DNA from: Coriaria nepalensis
Lineage: Eukaryota; Streptophyta; Magnoliopsida; Cucurbitales; Coriariaceae
Assembly: GCA_027186245.1 (NCBI GenBank)
Contig: CP114482.1
Span: 12,357,209-12,421,208 of the forward strand
Direction: 5' to 3'
DNA: 64,000 bases
Shown: one piece after another, positions 25,258 through 39,500 of the stretch
Layout of the letters: each line of letters opens with the position of its first letter
Numbering within the stretch: the first letter of the stretch is position 1
Notes under the pieces: model-generated
The model's input: the letters and a program-made list of their open reading frames with translations, nothing else
Told to the model about the DNA's origin: nothing
Databases searched by the model: none
Made by a program: the position numbers and the translations under genes

Positions 25258-28146
25258 AATGCATTATTTTGGCATTAAAAAGCATATCACTCAGTCTTTT
25301 CAATCATTAAATTGTTTGAAGGCACACCGAACCAATTCTCTTTTTGCATTTAAAACGCGACTTTCGTGCATAACTTGCAATTGATCTATTGATGGCAACT
25401 ATGCATTTTTTAGCTTTCAAGTCATACTTTTGCGTCTCTTTTAGTCAGTAAATCATTCTAAATCACTTCGAACGAAATTCAGCCTTTAAACATGACTTTC
25501 GTGCGTAACTTGCAGTTGATCTATTGAAGGCAACAATGCATTTGTTTAACCTTAAAGTCATGTCATTGAGTCTCTTTTAGTCATTAAATCAATCTAAATT
25601 AATTCGAACGAATTCTATTTTCGCCCTTCAAACATTATTTTCTTGCATAACTTGTAATTAAACTATTGAAGACAACAATGCATTATTTTAGCATGAAAAA
25701 GCATATCACTCAGTCTTTTCAATAATTAAATTGTTTGAAGGCACTTCGAACCAATTCTCTTTTTGCATTTAGAACGCCACCTTCATGCATAATTTGCAAT
25801 TGATCTATTGATTGCAACTATTCATTTTTTTAGCCTTAAAGTCATATCTTTTCGTCTCTTTTAGTCAGTAAATCATTCTAAATCACTTCGAACGAAATTC
25901 GGCCTTTAAACATGACTTTCGTGCATAACTTGCAGTTGATCTATTGAAGGCAACAATGCATTTGTTTAACCTTAAACTCATGTCATTGAGTCTCTTTTAG
26001 TCATTAAATCAGTCTAAATTAATTCGAACGAATTCTATTTTCGCCCTTCAAACATTATTTTCTTACATAACTTGTAATTAATCTATTGAAGACAACAATG
26101 CATTTTTTTAGCATTAAAAGCATATCACTCAGTCTTTTCAATCATTAAATTGTTTGAAGGCACTTCGAACCAATTCTCTTTTTGCATTTAAAACGCGACT
26201 TTCGTGCATAACTTGTAATTGATCTATTGATGGCAACTATGCATTTTTTAGCGTTCAAGTCATATTTTTGCTTCTCTTTTAGTAAGTAAATCATTCTAAA
26301 TCACTTCGAACGAAATTCGGTCTTTCAACATGACTTTCGTGCGTAACTTGCAGTTGATCTATTATAGGCAACAATGCATTTGTTTAGCCTTAAAGTCATG
26401 TCACTGAGTCTCTTTTAGTCATTAAATCATTCTAAATTAGTTCGAACGAATTCTATTTTCGACCTTCAAACATTATTTTCTTACATAACTTGTAATTAAT
26501 CTATTGAAGACAACAATGCATTATTTTAGCATTAAAAAGCACATCACTCAGTCTTTTCGATCATTAAATTGTCTGAAGGCACATCGAACCAATTCTCCTT
26601 TTGCATTTAAGACGCGACTTTCGTGCATAACTTGAATTGATCTATTGATGGCAACTATGCATTTTTTAGCGTTCAAGTCATATTTTTGCGTCTCTTTTAG
26701 TCAGTAAATCATTCTAAATCACTTCGTATGAAATTCGGCAATTAAACATGACTTTCGTGCATAACTTGCGGTTGATCTATTGAAGGCAACAATGCATTTG
26801 TTTAGCCTTAAAGTCATGTCACTGAGTCTCTTCTAGTCATTAAATCTTTCTAAATTATTTCGAACGAATTCTATTTTCGCCCTTCAAACATTATTTTCTT
26901 ACATAACTTGTAATTAATCTATTGAAGACAACAATGCATTATTTTAGCATTAAAAAGCACATCACTCAGTCTTTTCGATCATTAAATTGTCTGAAGGCAC
27001 ATCGAACCAATTCTCTTTTTGCATTTAAAACGCGACTTTCCCGCATAACTTGCAATTGATCTATTGATGGCAACTATGCATTTTTTAGCGTTCAAGTAAT
27101 ATTTTTGCGTCTCTTTTAGTCAGTAAATCATTCTAAATCACTTCGAATGAAATTCAGCCTTTAAACATGACTTTCGTGCGTAACTTGCAGTCGATCTATT
27201 ATAGGCAACAATGCATTTGTTTAGCCTTAAATTCATGTCACTGAGTCACTTCAAGTCATTAAATCATTCTAAATTAGTTCGAACGAATTCTATTTTCGCC
27301 CTTCAAATATTATTTTCTTACATAACTTGTAATTAATCTATTGAAGACAACAATGCATTATTTTAGCATTAAAAAGCATATCACTCAGTCTTTTCAATCA
27401 TTAAATTGTTTGAAGGCACTTCGAACCAATTCGCTTTTTGCATTTAGAACTCCACCTTCATGCATAATTTGCAATTGATCTATTGATGGAAACTATGCAT
27501 TTTTTTAGCCTTAAAGTCAAATTTTTGCGTCTCTTTTAGTCAGTAAATTATTTTAAATCACTTCGTAGAAATTCGGCATTTAAACATGACTTTCGTGCAT
27601 AACTTGCAGTTGATCTATTGAAGGCAACAATGCATTTGTTTAGCCTTAAAGTCATGTCATTGAGTCTCTTTTAGTCATTAAATCATTCTAAATTAATTCG
27701 AACGAATTCTATTTTCGCCCTTCAAACATTATTTTCTTACATAACTTGTAATTAATCTATTGAAGACAACAATGCATTATTTTAGCATTAAAAAGCATAT
27801 CACTCAGTCTTTTCAATCATTAAATTGTTTGAAGGCACTTCGAACCAATTCGCTTTTTGCATTTAGAACTCCACCTTCATGCATAATTTGCAATTGATTT
27901 ATTGATGGAAACTATGCATTTTTTTAGCCTTAAAGTCATATTTTTGCGTCTCTTTTAGTCAGTAAATTATTTTAAATCACTTCGTAGAAATTCGGCATTT
28001 AAACATGACTTTCGTGCATAACTTGCAGTTGATCTATTGAAGGCAACAATGCATTTGTTTAGCCTTAAAGTCATGTCATTGAGTCTCTTTTAGTCATTAA
28101 ATCATTCTAAATTAATTCGAACGAATTCTATTTTCGCCCTTCAAAC

Positions 28147-29030
28147 ATTATTTTCTTACATAACTTGTAATTAATCTATTGAAGACAACAATGCATTATT
28201 TTAGCATTAAAAAGCATATCACTCGGTCTTTTCAATCATTAAATTGTTTGAAGGCACTTCGATCTAATTCTCTTTTTGCATTTAGAACGCAACTTTCATG
28301 CATAATTCGCAATTGATCTATTGATGGCAACTATGCATTTTTTTAGCCTTAAAGTCATATTTTTGCGTCTCTTTTAGTCAGTAAATCATTCTAAATCACT
28401 TCGTATGAAATTCGGCATTTAAACATGACTTTCGTGCATAACTTGCAGTTGATCTATTATAGGCAACAATGCATTTGTTTAGCCTTAAATTCGTGTCACT
28501 GAGTCTCTTCTAGTCATTAAATCATTCTAAATTAGTTCGAACGAATTCTATTTTCGCCCTTCAAATATTATTTTCTTACATAACTTGTAATTAATCTATT
28601 GAAGACAACAATGCATTATTTTAGCATTAAAAAGCATATCACTCGGTCTTTTCAATCATTAAATTGTTTGAAGGCACTTCGATCTAATTCTCTTTTTGCA
28701 TTTAGAACGCAACTTTCATGCATAATTCGCAATTGATCTATTGATGGCAACTATGCATTTTTTTAGCCTTAAAGTCATATTTTTGCGTCTCTTTTAGTCA
28801 GTAAATCATTCTAAATCACTTCGTATGAAATTCGGCATTTAAACATGACTTTCGTGCATAACTTGCAGTTGATCTATTATAGGCAACAATGCATTTGTTT
28901 AGCCTTAAATTCGTGTCACTGAGTCTCTTCTAGTCATTAAATCATTCTAAATTAGTTCGAACGAATTCTATTTTCGCCCTTCAAATATTATTTTCTTACA
29001 TAACTTGTAATTAATCTATTGAAGACAACA
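28147..29030 (+). repeat. Two identical adjacent units
   Basis: The units at 28190 and 28610 are 420 bp apart and read identically from 28147 to 28610 when compared with 28567 to 29030, a run of 464 bp without a difference. The run ends at 28611 (a) against 29031 (t) and begins after 28146 (c) against 28566 (t). This is the most recent event visible in the window, or possibly an assembly artefact. The preceding pair at 27352 and 27771 is also nearly identical, with two substitutions noticed. Confidence 0.9.
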
Positions 29031-30287
29031 TTGCATTATTTTAGCAATAAAAAGCATATCACTCAGTCTTTTCAATCATTAAATTGTTTGAAGGCACTTC
29101 GAACCAATTCTCTTTTTGCATTTAAAACGCGACTTTCGAGCATAACTTGCAATTGATCTATTGATGGCAACTATGCATTTTTTAGCGTTCAAGTCATATT
29201 TTTGCGTCTCTTTTAGTAAGTAAATCAATTTAAATCACTTCGAACGAAATTTGGCCTTTCAACATGACTTTCGTGCGTAACTTGCAGTCGATCTATTATA
29301 GGCAACAATGCATTTGTTTAGCCTTAAATTCATGTCACTGAGTCTCTTCTAGTCATTAAATCATTCTAAATTAGTTCGAACGAATTCTATTTTCGCCATT
29401 CAAATATTATTTTCTTACATAACTTGTATTTAATCTATTGAAGACAACAATGCATTATTTTAGCATGAAAAAGCATATCACTCATTCTTTTCCATCATTA
29501 AATTGTTTGAAGGCACTTCGAACCAATTCTCTTTTTGGATTTAGAACGCCACCTTCATGCATAATTTGCAATTGATCTATTGATGGAAACTATTCATTTT
29601 TTTAGCCTTAAAGTCATATTTTTGCGTCTTTTTTAGTCAGTAAATCATTCTAAATCACTTCGTATGAAATTCGGCCTTTCAACATGACTTTCGTGCGTAA
29701 CTTGCAGTTGATCTATTATAGGCAACAATGCATTTGTTTAGCCTTAAATTCATGTCACTGAGTCTCTTCTAGTCATTAAATCATTCTAAATTAGTTCGAA
29801 CGAATTCTATTTTCGCCATTCAAATATTATTTTCTTACATAACTTGTATTTAATCTATTGAAGACAACAATGCATTATTTTGGCATTAAAAAGCATACCA
29901 CTCAGTCTTTTCTATCATTAAATTGTTTGAAGGCCCACCGAACCAATTCTCTTTTTGCATTTAAAACGCGACTTTTGTGCATAACTTGCAATTGATCTAT
30001 TGATGGCAACTATGCATTTTTTAGCGTTCAAGTCATACTTTTGCGTCTCTTTTAGTCAGTAAATCATTCTAAATCACTTCGAACGAAATTCAGCCTTTAA
30101 ACATGACTTTCATGCGTAACTTGCAGTTGATCTATTGAAGGCAACAATGCATTTGTTTAACCTTAAAGTCATGTCATTGAGTCTCTTTTAGTCATTAAAT
30201 CAATCTAAATTAATTCGAACGAATTCTATTTTCGCCCTTCAAACATTATTTCCTTACATCACTTGTAATTACTCTAGTGAAGACAAC

Positions 30288-31131
30288 AATGCATTATTTT
30301 AGCATGAAAAAGCATATCACTCAGTCTTTTCAATAATTAAATTGTTTGAAGGCACTTCGAACCAATTCTCTTTTTGCATTTAGAACGCCACCTTCATGCA
30401 TAATTTGCAATTGATCTATTGATGGCAACTATGCATTTTTTTAGCCTTAAAGTCATATTTTTGCGTCTCTTTTAGTCAGTAAATCATTCTAAATCACTTC
30501 GAACGAAATTCGGCCTTTAAACCTGACTTTCGTGCCCGTAACTTGCAGTTGATCTATTTTAGCCAACAATGCATTTGTTTAGCCTTAAAGTCATGTCATT
30601 GAGTCTCTTTTAGTCATTAAATCATTCTAAATTAATTCGAACGAATTCTATTTTTGACCTTCAAACATTATTTTCTTACATAACCTGTAATTAATCTATT
30701 GAAGACAACCATGCATTATTTTAGCATGAAAAAGCATATCACTCAGTCTTTTCAATAATTAAATTGTTTGAAGGCACTTCGAACCAATTCTCTTTTTGCA
30801 TTTAGAACGCCACCTTCATGCATAATTTGCAATTGATCTATTGATGGCAACTATGCATTTTTTTAGCCTTAAAGTCATATTTTTGCGTCTCTTTTAGTCA
30901 GTAAATCATTCTAACTCACTTCGAACGAAATTCGGCCTTTAAACCTGACTTTCGTGCCCGTAACTTGCAGTTGATCTATTTTAGGCAACAATGCATTTGT
31001 TTAGCCTTAAAGTCATGTCATTGAGTCTCTTTTAGTCATTAAATCATTCTAAATTAATTCGAACGAATTCTATTTTTGACCTTCAAACATTATTTTCTTA
31101 CATAACTTGTAATTAATCTATTGAAGACAAC
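30288..31131 (+). repeat. Units with a 2-bp insertion in monomer B (422 bp)
   Basis: In the units at 30288 and 30710, B reads cgtgcccgtaacttg instead of cgtgcgtaacttg, making each 422 bp long, and also has aaacctgac instead of aaacatgac. The same combination recurs in the units at 39516, 39938, 45391, 47068 and 53765, with ctcg instead of cccg at 43714; all of these are 422 bp. The insertion tags one lineage (type J) across 24 kb. Confidence 0.88.
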
Positions 31132-33466
31132 CATGCATTATTTTAGCATGAAAAAGCATATCACTCAGTCTTTTCAATAATTAAATTGTTTGAAGGCACT
31201 TTGAACCAATTCTCTTTTTGCATTTAGAACGCCACCTTCATGCATAATTTGCAATTGATTTATTGATGGCAACTATGCATTTTTTTAGCCTTAAAGTCAT
31301 ATTTTTGCGTCTCTTTTAGTCAGTAAATCATTCTAAATCACTTCGAACGAAATTCGGCCTTTAAACATGACTTTCGTGCGTAACTTGCAGTTGATCTATT
31401 TTAGGCAACAATGCATTTGTTTAGCCTTAAAGTCATGTCACTGAGTCTCTTTTAGTCATTAAATCATTCTAAATTAGTTCGAACGAATTCTATTTTCGAC
31501 CTTCAAACATTATTTTCTTACATAACTTGTAATTAATCTATTGAAGACAACAATGCATTATTTTAGCATTAAAAAGCATATCACTCAGTCTTTTGAATCA
31601 TTAAATTGTTTGAAGGCACTTCGAACCAATTATCTTTTTGCATTTAAAACGCGACTTTCGTGCATAACTTGAATTGATCTATTGATGGCAACTATGCATT
31701 TTTTAGCGTTCAAGTCATATTTTTGCGTCCCTTTTAGTCAGTAAATCATTCTAAATCACTTCGTATGAAATTCGGCATTTAAACATGACTTTCGTGCATA
31801 ACTTGCAGTTGATCGATTGAAGGCAAGAATGCATTTATTTAGCCTTAAAGTCATGTCACTGAGTCTCTTCTAGTCATTAAATCATTCTAAATTAGTTCGA
31901 ACGAATTCTATTTTCGCCCTTCAAACATTATTTTCTTACATAACTTGTAATTAATCTATTGAAGGAAACAATGCATTATTTTAGCATTAAAAAGCATATC
32001 ACTCAGTCTTTTCAATAATTAAATTGTTTGAAGGCACCTTGAACCAATTCTCTTTTGGCATTTAGAACGCCACCTTCATGCATAATTTGCAATTGATCTA
32101 TTGATGGCAACTATGCATTTTTTTAGCCTTAAAGTCATATTTTTGCGTCTCTTTTAGTCAGTAAATCATTCTAAATCACTTCGAACGAAATTCGGCCTTT
32201 ATACATGACTTTCGTGCGTAACTTGCAGTTGATCTATTTTAGGCAACAATGCATTTGTTTAACCTTAAAGTCATGTCATTGAGTCTCTTTTAGTCATTAA
32301 ATCATTCTAAATTAATTCGAACGAATTCTATTTTTGACCTTCAAACATTATTTTCTTACATAACTTGTAATTAGTCTATTGAAGACAACAATGCATTATT
32401 TTAGCATTAAAAGCATATCACTCAGTCTTTTCAATCATTAAATTGTTTGAAGGCACTTCGAACCAATTCTCTTCTTGCATTTAAAACGCGACTTTCGTGC
32501 ATAACTTGCAATTGATCTATTGATGGCAACTATGCATTTTTTAGCGTTCAAGTCATATTTTTGCGTCTCTTTTAGTAAGTAAATCATTCTAAATCACTTC
32601 GAACGAAATTCGGTCTTTTAACATGACTTTCGTGCATAACTTGCAGTTGATCTATTGAAGGCTACAATGCATTTGTTTAGCCTTAAAGTCATGTCACTGA
32701 GTCTCTTCTAGTAATTAAATCCTTCTAAATTATTTCGAACGAATTCTATTTTCGCCCTTCAAACATTATTTTCTTACATAACTTGTAATTAATCTATTGA
32801 AGACAACAATGCATTATTTTAGCATTAAAAAGCATATCACTCAGTCTTTTCAATCATTAAATTGTTTGAAGGCACTTCGAACCAATTCTCTTTTTGCATT
32901 TAAAACGCGACTTTCCCGCATAACTTGCAATTGATCTATTGATGGCAACTATGCATTTTTTAGCGTTCAAGTCATACTTTTGCGTCTCTTTTAGTTAGTA
33001 AATCATTCTAAATCACTTCGAACGAAATTCAGCCTTTAAACATGACTTTCGTGCGTAACTTGCAGTTGATCTATTGAAGGCAACAATGCATTTGTTTAAC
33101 CTTAAAGTCATGTAATTGAGTCTCTTTTAGTCATTAAATCAATCTAAATTAATTCGAACGAATTCTATTTTCGCCATTCAAATATTATTTTCTTACATAA
33201 CTTGTAATTAATCTATTGAAGACAACAATGTGTTATTTTAGCATGAAAAAGCATATCACTCAGTCTTTTCAATAATTAAATTGTTTGAAGGCACTTCGAA
33301 CCAATTCTCTTTTTGCATTTAGAACGCCACCTTCATGCATAATTTGCAATTGATCTATTGATGGCAACTATGCATTTTTTTAGCCTTAAAGTCATATTTT
33401 TGCGTCTATTTTAGTCAGTAAATCATTCTAAATCACTTCGAACGAAATTCGGCCTTTAAACATGAC

Positions 33467-36400
33467 TTTCGTGCGTAACTTGCAGTTGATCTATTATAGG
33501 CAACAATGCATTTGTTTAGCCTTAAAGTCATGTCACTGAGTCTCTTTTAGTCATTAAATCATTCTAAATTAGTTCGAACGAATTCTATTTTCGACCTTCA
33601 AACATTATTTTCTTACATAACTTGTAATTAATCTATTGAAGACAACAATGCATTATTTTAGCATTAAAAAGCACATCACTCAGTCTTTTCGATCATTAAA
33701 TTGTCTGAAGGCACATCGAACCAATTCTCTTTTTGCATTTAAAACGCGACTTTCGTGCATAACTTGAATTGATCTATTGATGGCAACTATGCATTTTTTA
33801 GCGTTCAAGTCATATTTTTGCGTCTCTTTTAGTCAGTAAATCATTCTAAATCACTTCGTATGAAATTCGGCAATTAAACATGACTTTCGTGCATAACTTG
33901 CAGTTGATCTATTGAAGGCAACAATGCATTTGTTTAGCCTTAAAGTCATGTCACTGAGTCTCTTCTAGTCATTAAATCTTTCTAAATTATTTCGAACGAA
34001 TTCTATTTTCGCCCTTCAAACATTATTTTCTTACATAACTTGTAATTAATCTATTGAAGACAACAATGCATTATTTTAGCATTAAAAAGCACATCACTCA
34101 GTCTTTTCGATCATTAAATTGTCTGAAGGCACATCGAACCAATTCTCTTTTTGCATTTAAAACGCGACTTTCCCGCATAACTTGCAATTGATCTATTGAT
34201 GGCAACTATGCATTTTTTAGCGTTCAAGTAATATTTTTGCGTCTCTTTTAGTCAGTAAATCATTCTAAATCACTTCGAATGAAATTCAGCCTTTAAACAT
34301 GACTTTCGTGCGTAACTTGCAGTCGATCTATTATAGGCAACAATGCATTTGTTTAGCCTTAAATTCATGTCACTGAGTCACTTCAAGTCATTAAATCATT
34401 CTAAATTAGTTCGAACGAATTCTATTTTCGCCCTTCAAATATTATTTTCTTACATAACTTGTAATTAATCTATTGAAGACAACAATGCATTATTTTAGCA
34501 TTAAAAAGCATATCACTCAGTCTTTTCAATCATTAAATTGTTTGAAGGCACTTCGAACCAATTCGCTTTTTGCATTTAGAACTCCACCTTCATGCATAAT
34601 TTGCAATTGATCTATTGATGGAAACTATGCATTTTTTTAGCCTTAAAGTCATATTTTTGCGTCTCTTTTAGTCAGTAAATTATTTTAAATCACTTCGTAG
34701 AAATTCGGCATTTAAACATGACTTTCGTGCATAACTTGCAGTTGATCTATTGAAGGCAACAATGCATTTGTTTAGCCTTAAAGTCATGTCATTGAGTCTC
34801 TTTTAGTCATTAAATCATTCTAAATTAATTCGAACGAATTCTATTTTCGCCCTTCAAACATTATTTTCTTACATAACTTGTAATTAATCTATTGAAGACA
34901 ACAATGCATTATTTTAGCATTAAAAAGCATATCACTCGGTCTTTTCAATCATTAAATTGTTTGAAGGCACTTCGATCTAATTCTCTTTTTGCATTTAGAA
35001 CGCAACTTTCATGCATAATTCGCAATTGATCTATTGATGGCAACTATGCATTTTTTTAGCCTTAAAGTCATATTTTTGCGTCTCTTTTAGTCAGTAAATC
35101 ATTCTAAATCACTTCGTATGAAATTCGGCATTTAAACATGACTTTCGTGCATAACTTGCAGTTGATCTATTATAGGAAACAATGCATTTGTGTAGCCTTA
35201 AATTCATGTCACTGAGTCTCTTCTAGTCATTAAATCATTCTAAATTAGTTCGAACGAATTCTATTTTCGCCCTTCAAATATTATTTTCTTACATAACTTG
35301 TAATTAATCTATTGAAGACAACAATGCATTATTTTAGCATTAAAAAGCATATCACTCACTCTTTTCAATCATTAAATTGTTTGAAGGCACTTCGATCCAA
35401 TTCTCTTTTCGCATTTAGAACGCAACTTTCATGCATAATTTGCAATTGATCTATTGATGGCAACTATGCATTTTTTTAGCCTTAAAGTCATATTTTTGCG
35501 TCTCTTTTAGTCAGTAAATTATTCTAAATCACTTCGTAGAAATTCGGCATTTAAACATGACTTTCGTGCATAACTTGCTGTTGATCTATTGAAGGCAACA
35601 ATGCATTTGTTTAGCCTTAAAGTCATGTCACTGAGTCTCTTCTAATCATTAAATCATTCTAAATTAGTTCGAACGAATTCTATTTTCGCCCTTCAAATAT
35701 TATTTTCTTACATAACTTGTAATTAATCTATTGAAGACAACATTGCATTATTTTAGCAATAAAAAGCATATCACTCAGTCTTTTCAATCATTAAATTGTT
35801 TGAAGGCACTTCGAACCAATTCTCTTTTTGCATTTAAAACGCGACTTTCGAGCATAACTTGCAATTGATCTATTGATGGCAACTATGCATTTTTTAGCGT
35901 TCAAGTCATATTTTTGCGTCTCTTTTAGTAAGTAAATCAATTTAAATCACTTCGAACGAAATTCGGCCTTTCAACATGACTTTCGTTCGTAACTTGCAGT
36001 CGATCTATTATAGGCAACAATGCATTTGTTTAGCCTTAAATTCATGTCACTGAGTCTCTTCTAGTCATTAAATCATTCTAAATTAGTTCGAACGAATTCT
36101 ATTTTCGCCATTCAAATATTATTTTCTTACATAACTTGTATTTAATCTATTGAAGACAACAATGCATTATTTTAGCATGAAAAAGCATATCACTCATTCT
36201 TTTCTATCATTAAATTGTTTGAAGGCACTTCGAACCAATTCTCTTTTTGGATTTAGAACGCCACCTTCATGCATAATTTGCAATTGATCTATTGATGGAA
36301 ACTATTCATTTTTTTAGCCTTAAAGTCATATTTTTGCGTCTTTTTTAGTCAGTAAATCATTCTAAATCACTTCGTATGAAATTCGGCCTTTCAACATGAC

Positions 36401-36580
36401 TTTCGTGCGTAACTTGCAGTTGATCTATTATAGGCAACAATGCATTTGTTTAGCCTTAAATTCATGTCACTGAGTCTCTTCTAGTCATTAAATCATTCTA
36501 AATTAGTTCGAACGAATTCTATTTTCGCCCTTCAAATATTATTTTCTTACATAACTTGTAATTAATCTATTGAAGACAAC
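33467..36580 (+). repeat. Ordered unit series, copy 2 (partial, 7 units)
   Basis: Units begin at 33647, 34065, 34484, 34903, 35323, 35742 and 36161, in the order D1 D2 E F F' G H. It matches copy 1 from 26335 at an offset of 7,132 bp at its start and 6,712 bp at type G, so one unit is missing relative to copy 1. F' (cactcactc, cttcgatccaattctcttttcgc) replaces the second F. After H the order jumps back to E at 36581 rather than going on to I. Confidence 0.87.
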
Positions 36581-39500
36581 AATGCATTATTTTAGCATTA
36601 AAAAGCATATCACTGAGTCTTTTCAATCATTAAATTGTTTGAAGGCACTTCGAACCAATTCGCTTTTTGCATTTAGAACTCCACCTTCATGCATAATTTG
36701 CAATTGATCTATTGATGGAAACTACGCATTTTTTTAGCCTTAAAGTAATATTTTTGCGTCTCTTTTAGTCAGTAAATTATTTTAAATCACTTCGTAGAAA
36801 TTCGGCATTTAAACATGACTTTCGTGCATAACTTGCAGTTGATCTATTGAAGGCAACAATGCATTTGTTGAGCCTTAAAGTCATGTCATTGAGTCTCTTT
36901 TAGTCATTAAATCATTCTAAATTAATTCGGACGATTTCTATTTTCGCCCTTCAAACATTATTTTCTTACATAACTTGTAATTAATCTATTGAAGACAACA
37001 ATGCATTATTTTAGCATTAAAAAGCATATCACTCAGTCTTTTCAATCATTAAATTGTTTGAAGGCACTTCGAACCAATTCGCTTTTTGCATTTAGAACTC
37101 CACCTTCATGCATAATTTGCAATTGATCTATTGATGGAAACTATGCATTTTTTTAGCCTTAAAGTCATATTTTTGCGTCTCTTTTAGTCAGTAAATTATT
37201 TTAAATCACTTCGTAGAAATTCGGCATTTAAACATGACTTTCGTGCATAACTTGCAGTTGATCTATTGAAGGCAACAATGCATTTGTTTAGCCTTAAAGT
37301 CATGTCATTGAGTCTCTTTTAGTCATTAAATCATTCTAAATTAATTCGAACGAATTCTATTTTCGCCCTTCAAACATTATTTTCTTACATAACTTGTAAT
37401 TAATCTATTGAAGACAACAATGCATTATTTTAGCATTAAAAAGCATATCACTCGGTCTTTTCAATCATTAAATTGTTTGAAGGCACTTCGATCTAATTCT
37501 CTTTTTGCATTTAGAACGCAACTTTCATGCATAATTCGCAATTGATCTATTGATGGCAACTATGCATTGTTTTAGCCTTAAAGTCATATTTTTGCGTCTC
37601 TTTTAGTCAGTAAATCATTCTAAATCACTTCGTATGAAATTCGGCATTTAAACATGACTTTCGTGCATAACTTGCAGTTGATCTATTATAGGAAACAATG
37701 CATTTGTTTAGCCTTAAATTCATGTCACTGAGTCTCTTCTAGTCATTAAATCATTCTAAATTAGTTCGAACGAATTCTATTTTCGCCCTTCAAATATTAT
37801 TTTCTTACATAACTTGTAATTAATCTATTGAAGACAACAATGCATTATTTTAGCATTAAAAAGCATATCACTCACTCTTTTCAATCATTAAATTGTTTGA
37901 AGGCACTTCGATCCAATTCTCTTTTCGCATTTAGAACGCAACTTTCATGCATAATTTGCAATTGATCTATTGATGGCAACTATGCATTTTTTTAGCCTTA
38001 AAGTCATATTTTTGCGTCTCTTTTAGTCAGTAAATTATTCTAAATCACTTCGTAGAAATTCGGCATTTAAACATGACTTTCGTGCATAACTTGCTGTTGA
38101 TCTATTGAAGGCAACAATGCATTTGTTTAGCCTTAAAGTCATGTCACTGAGTCTCTTCTAGTCATTAAATCATTCTCAATTAGTTCGAACGAATTCTATT
38201 TTCGCCCTTCAAATATTATTTCCTTACATAACTTGTAATTAATCTATTGAAGACAACATTGCATTATTTTAGCAATAAAAAGCATATCACTCAGTCTTTT
38301 CAATCATTAAATTGTTTGAAGGCACTTCGAACCAATTCTCTTTTTGCATTTAAAACGCGACTTTCGAGCATAACTTGCAATTGATCTATTGATGGCAACT
38401 ATGCATTTTTTAGCGTTCAAGTCATATTTTTGCGTCTCATTTAGTAAGTAAATCAATTTAAATCACTTCGAACGAAATTCGGCCTTTCAACATGACTTTC
38501 GTGCGTAACTTGCAGTCGATCTATTATAGGCAACAATGCATTTGTTTAGCCTTAAATTCATGTCACTGAGTCTCTTCTAGTCATTAAATCATTCTAAATT
38601 AGTTCGAACGAATTCTATTTTCGCCATTCAAATATTATTTTCTTACATAACTTGTATTTAATCTATTGAAGACAACAATGCATTATTTTAGCATGAAAAA
38701 GCATATCACTCATTCTTTTCTATCATTAAATTGTTTGAAGGCACTTCGAACCAATTCTCTTTTTGGATTTAGAATGCCACCTTCATGCATAATTTGCAAT
38801 TGATCTATTGATGGAAACTATTCATTTTTTTAGCCTTAAAGTCATATTTTTGCGTCTTTTTTAGTCAGTAAATCATTCTAAATCACTTCGTATGAAATTC
38901 GGCCTTTCAACATGACTTTCGTGCGTAACTTGCAGTTGATCTATTATAGGCAACAATGCATTTGTTTAGCCTTAAATTCATGTCACTGAGTCTCTTCTAG
39001 TCATTAAATCATTCTAAATTAGTTCGAACGAATTCTATTTTCGCCATTCAAATATTATTTTCTTACATAACTTGTATTTAATCTATTGAAGACAACAATG
39101 CATTATTTTGGCATTAAAAAGCATACCACTCAGTCTTTTCTATCATTAAATTGTTTGAAGGCCCACCGAACCAATTCTCTTTTTGCATTTAAAACGCGAC
39201 TTTCGTGCATAACTTGCAATTGATCTATTGATGGCAACTATGCATTTTTTAGCGTTCAAGTCATACTTTTGCGTCTCTTTTAGTCAGTAAATCATTCTAA
39301 ATCACTTCGAACGAAATTCAGCCTTTAAACATGACTTTCATGCGTAACTTGCAGTTGATCTATTGAAGGCAACAATGCATTTGTTTAACCTTAAAGTCAT
39401 GTCATTGAGTCTCTTTTAGTCATTAAATCAATCTAAATTAATTCGAACGAATTCTATTTTCGCCCTTCAAACATTATTTTCTTACATAACTTGTAATTAC

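Larger units (their letters stand above)
20409..26334 (+). repeat. Diverse units with shared small deletions
   Basis: Units begin at 20699, 21119, 21538, 21958, 22366, 22785, 23204, 23623, 24031, 24433, 24852, 25258, 25677 and 26097. Several A monomers begin attgcattattttagcaat instead of aatgcattattttagcatt (20699, 21958, 22366, 24031, 24852). Several units are short: 408 bp at 21958 and 23623, 402 bp at 24031 and 406 bp at 24852. Each of these has lost the same 11 bases in A, with further one- to five-base losses in the latter two. The unit at 25258 introduces the ggcattaaaaagc and ggcacaccg type that is frequent after 43 kb. Confidence 0.85.
26335..33466 (+). repeat. Ordered unit series, copy 1 (about 7.1 kb, 17 units)
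   Basis: Units begin at 26515, 26933, 27352, 27771, 28190, 28610, 29030, 29449, 29869, 30288, 30710, 31132, 31552, 31970, 32390, 32808 and 33227. By their private variants the order is D1 D2 E E F F G H I J J J K L M N O. D types have agcacatcactc with gtctgaaggcacatcg; E has aattcgctttttgc with aactccacc; F cactcggtc with cttcgatct; G gactttcgagcataac; H ttttggattt; I ggcccaccg; J catgaaaaagc with gaacgccacc; K cttttgaatc; L ctcttttggc; M attaaaagcat; N tttcccgcataac. The series restarts with D1 at 33647, an offset of 7,132 bp. Confidence 0.88.
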
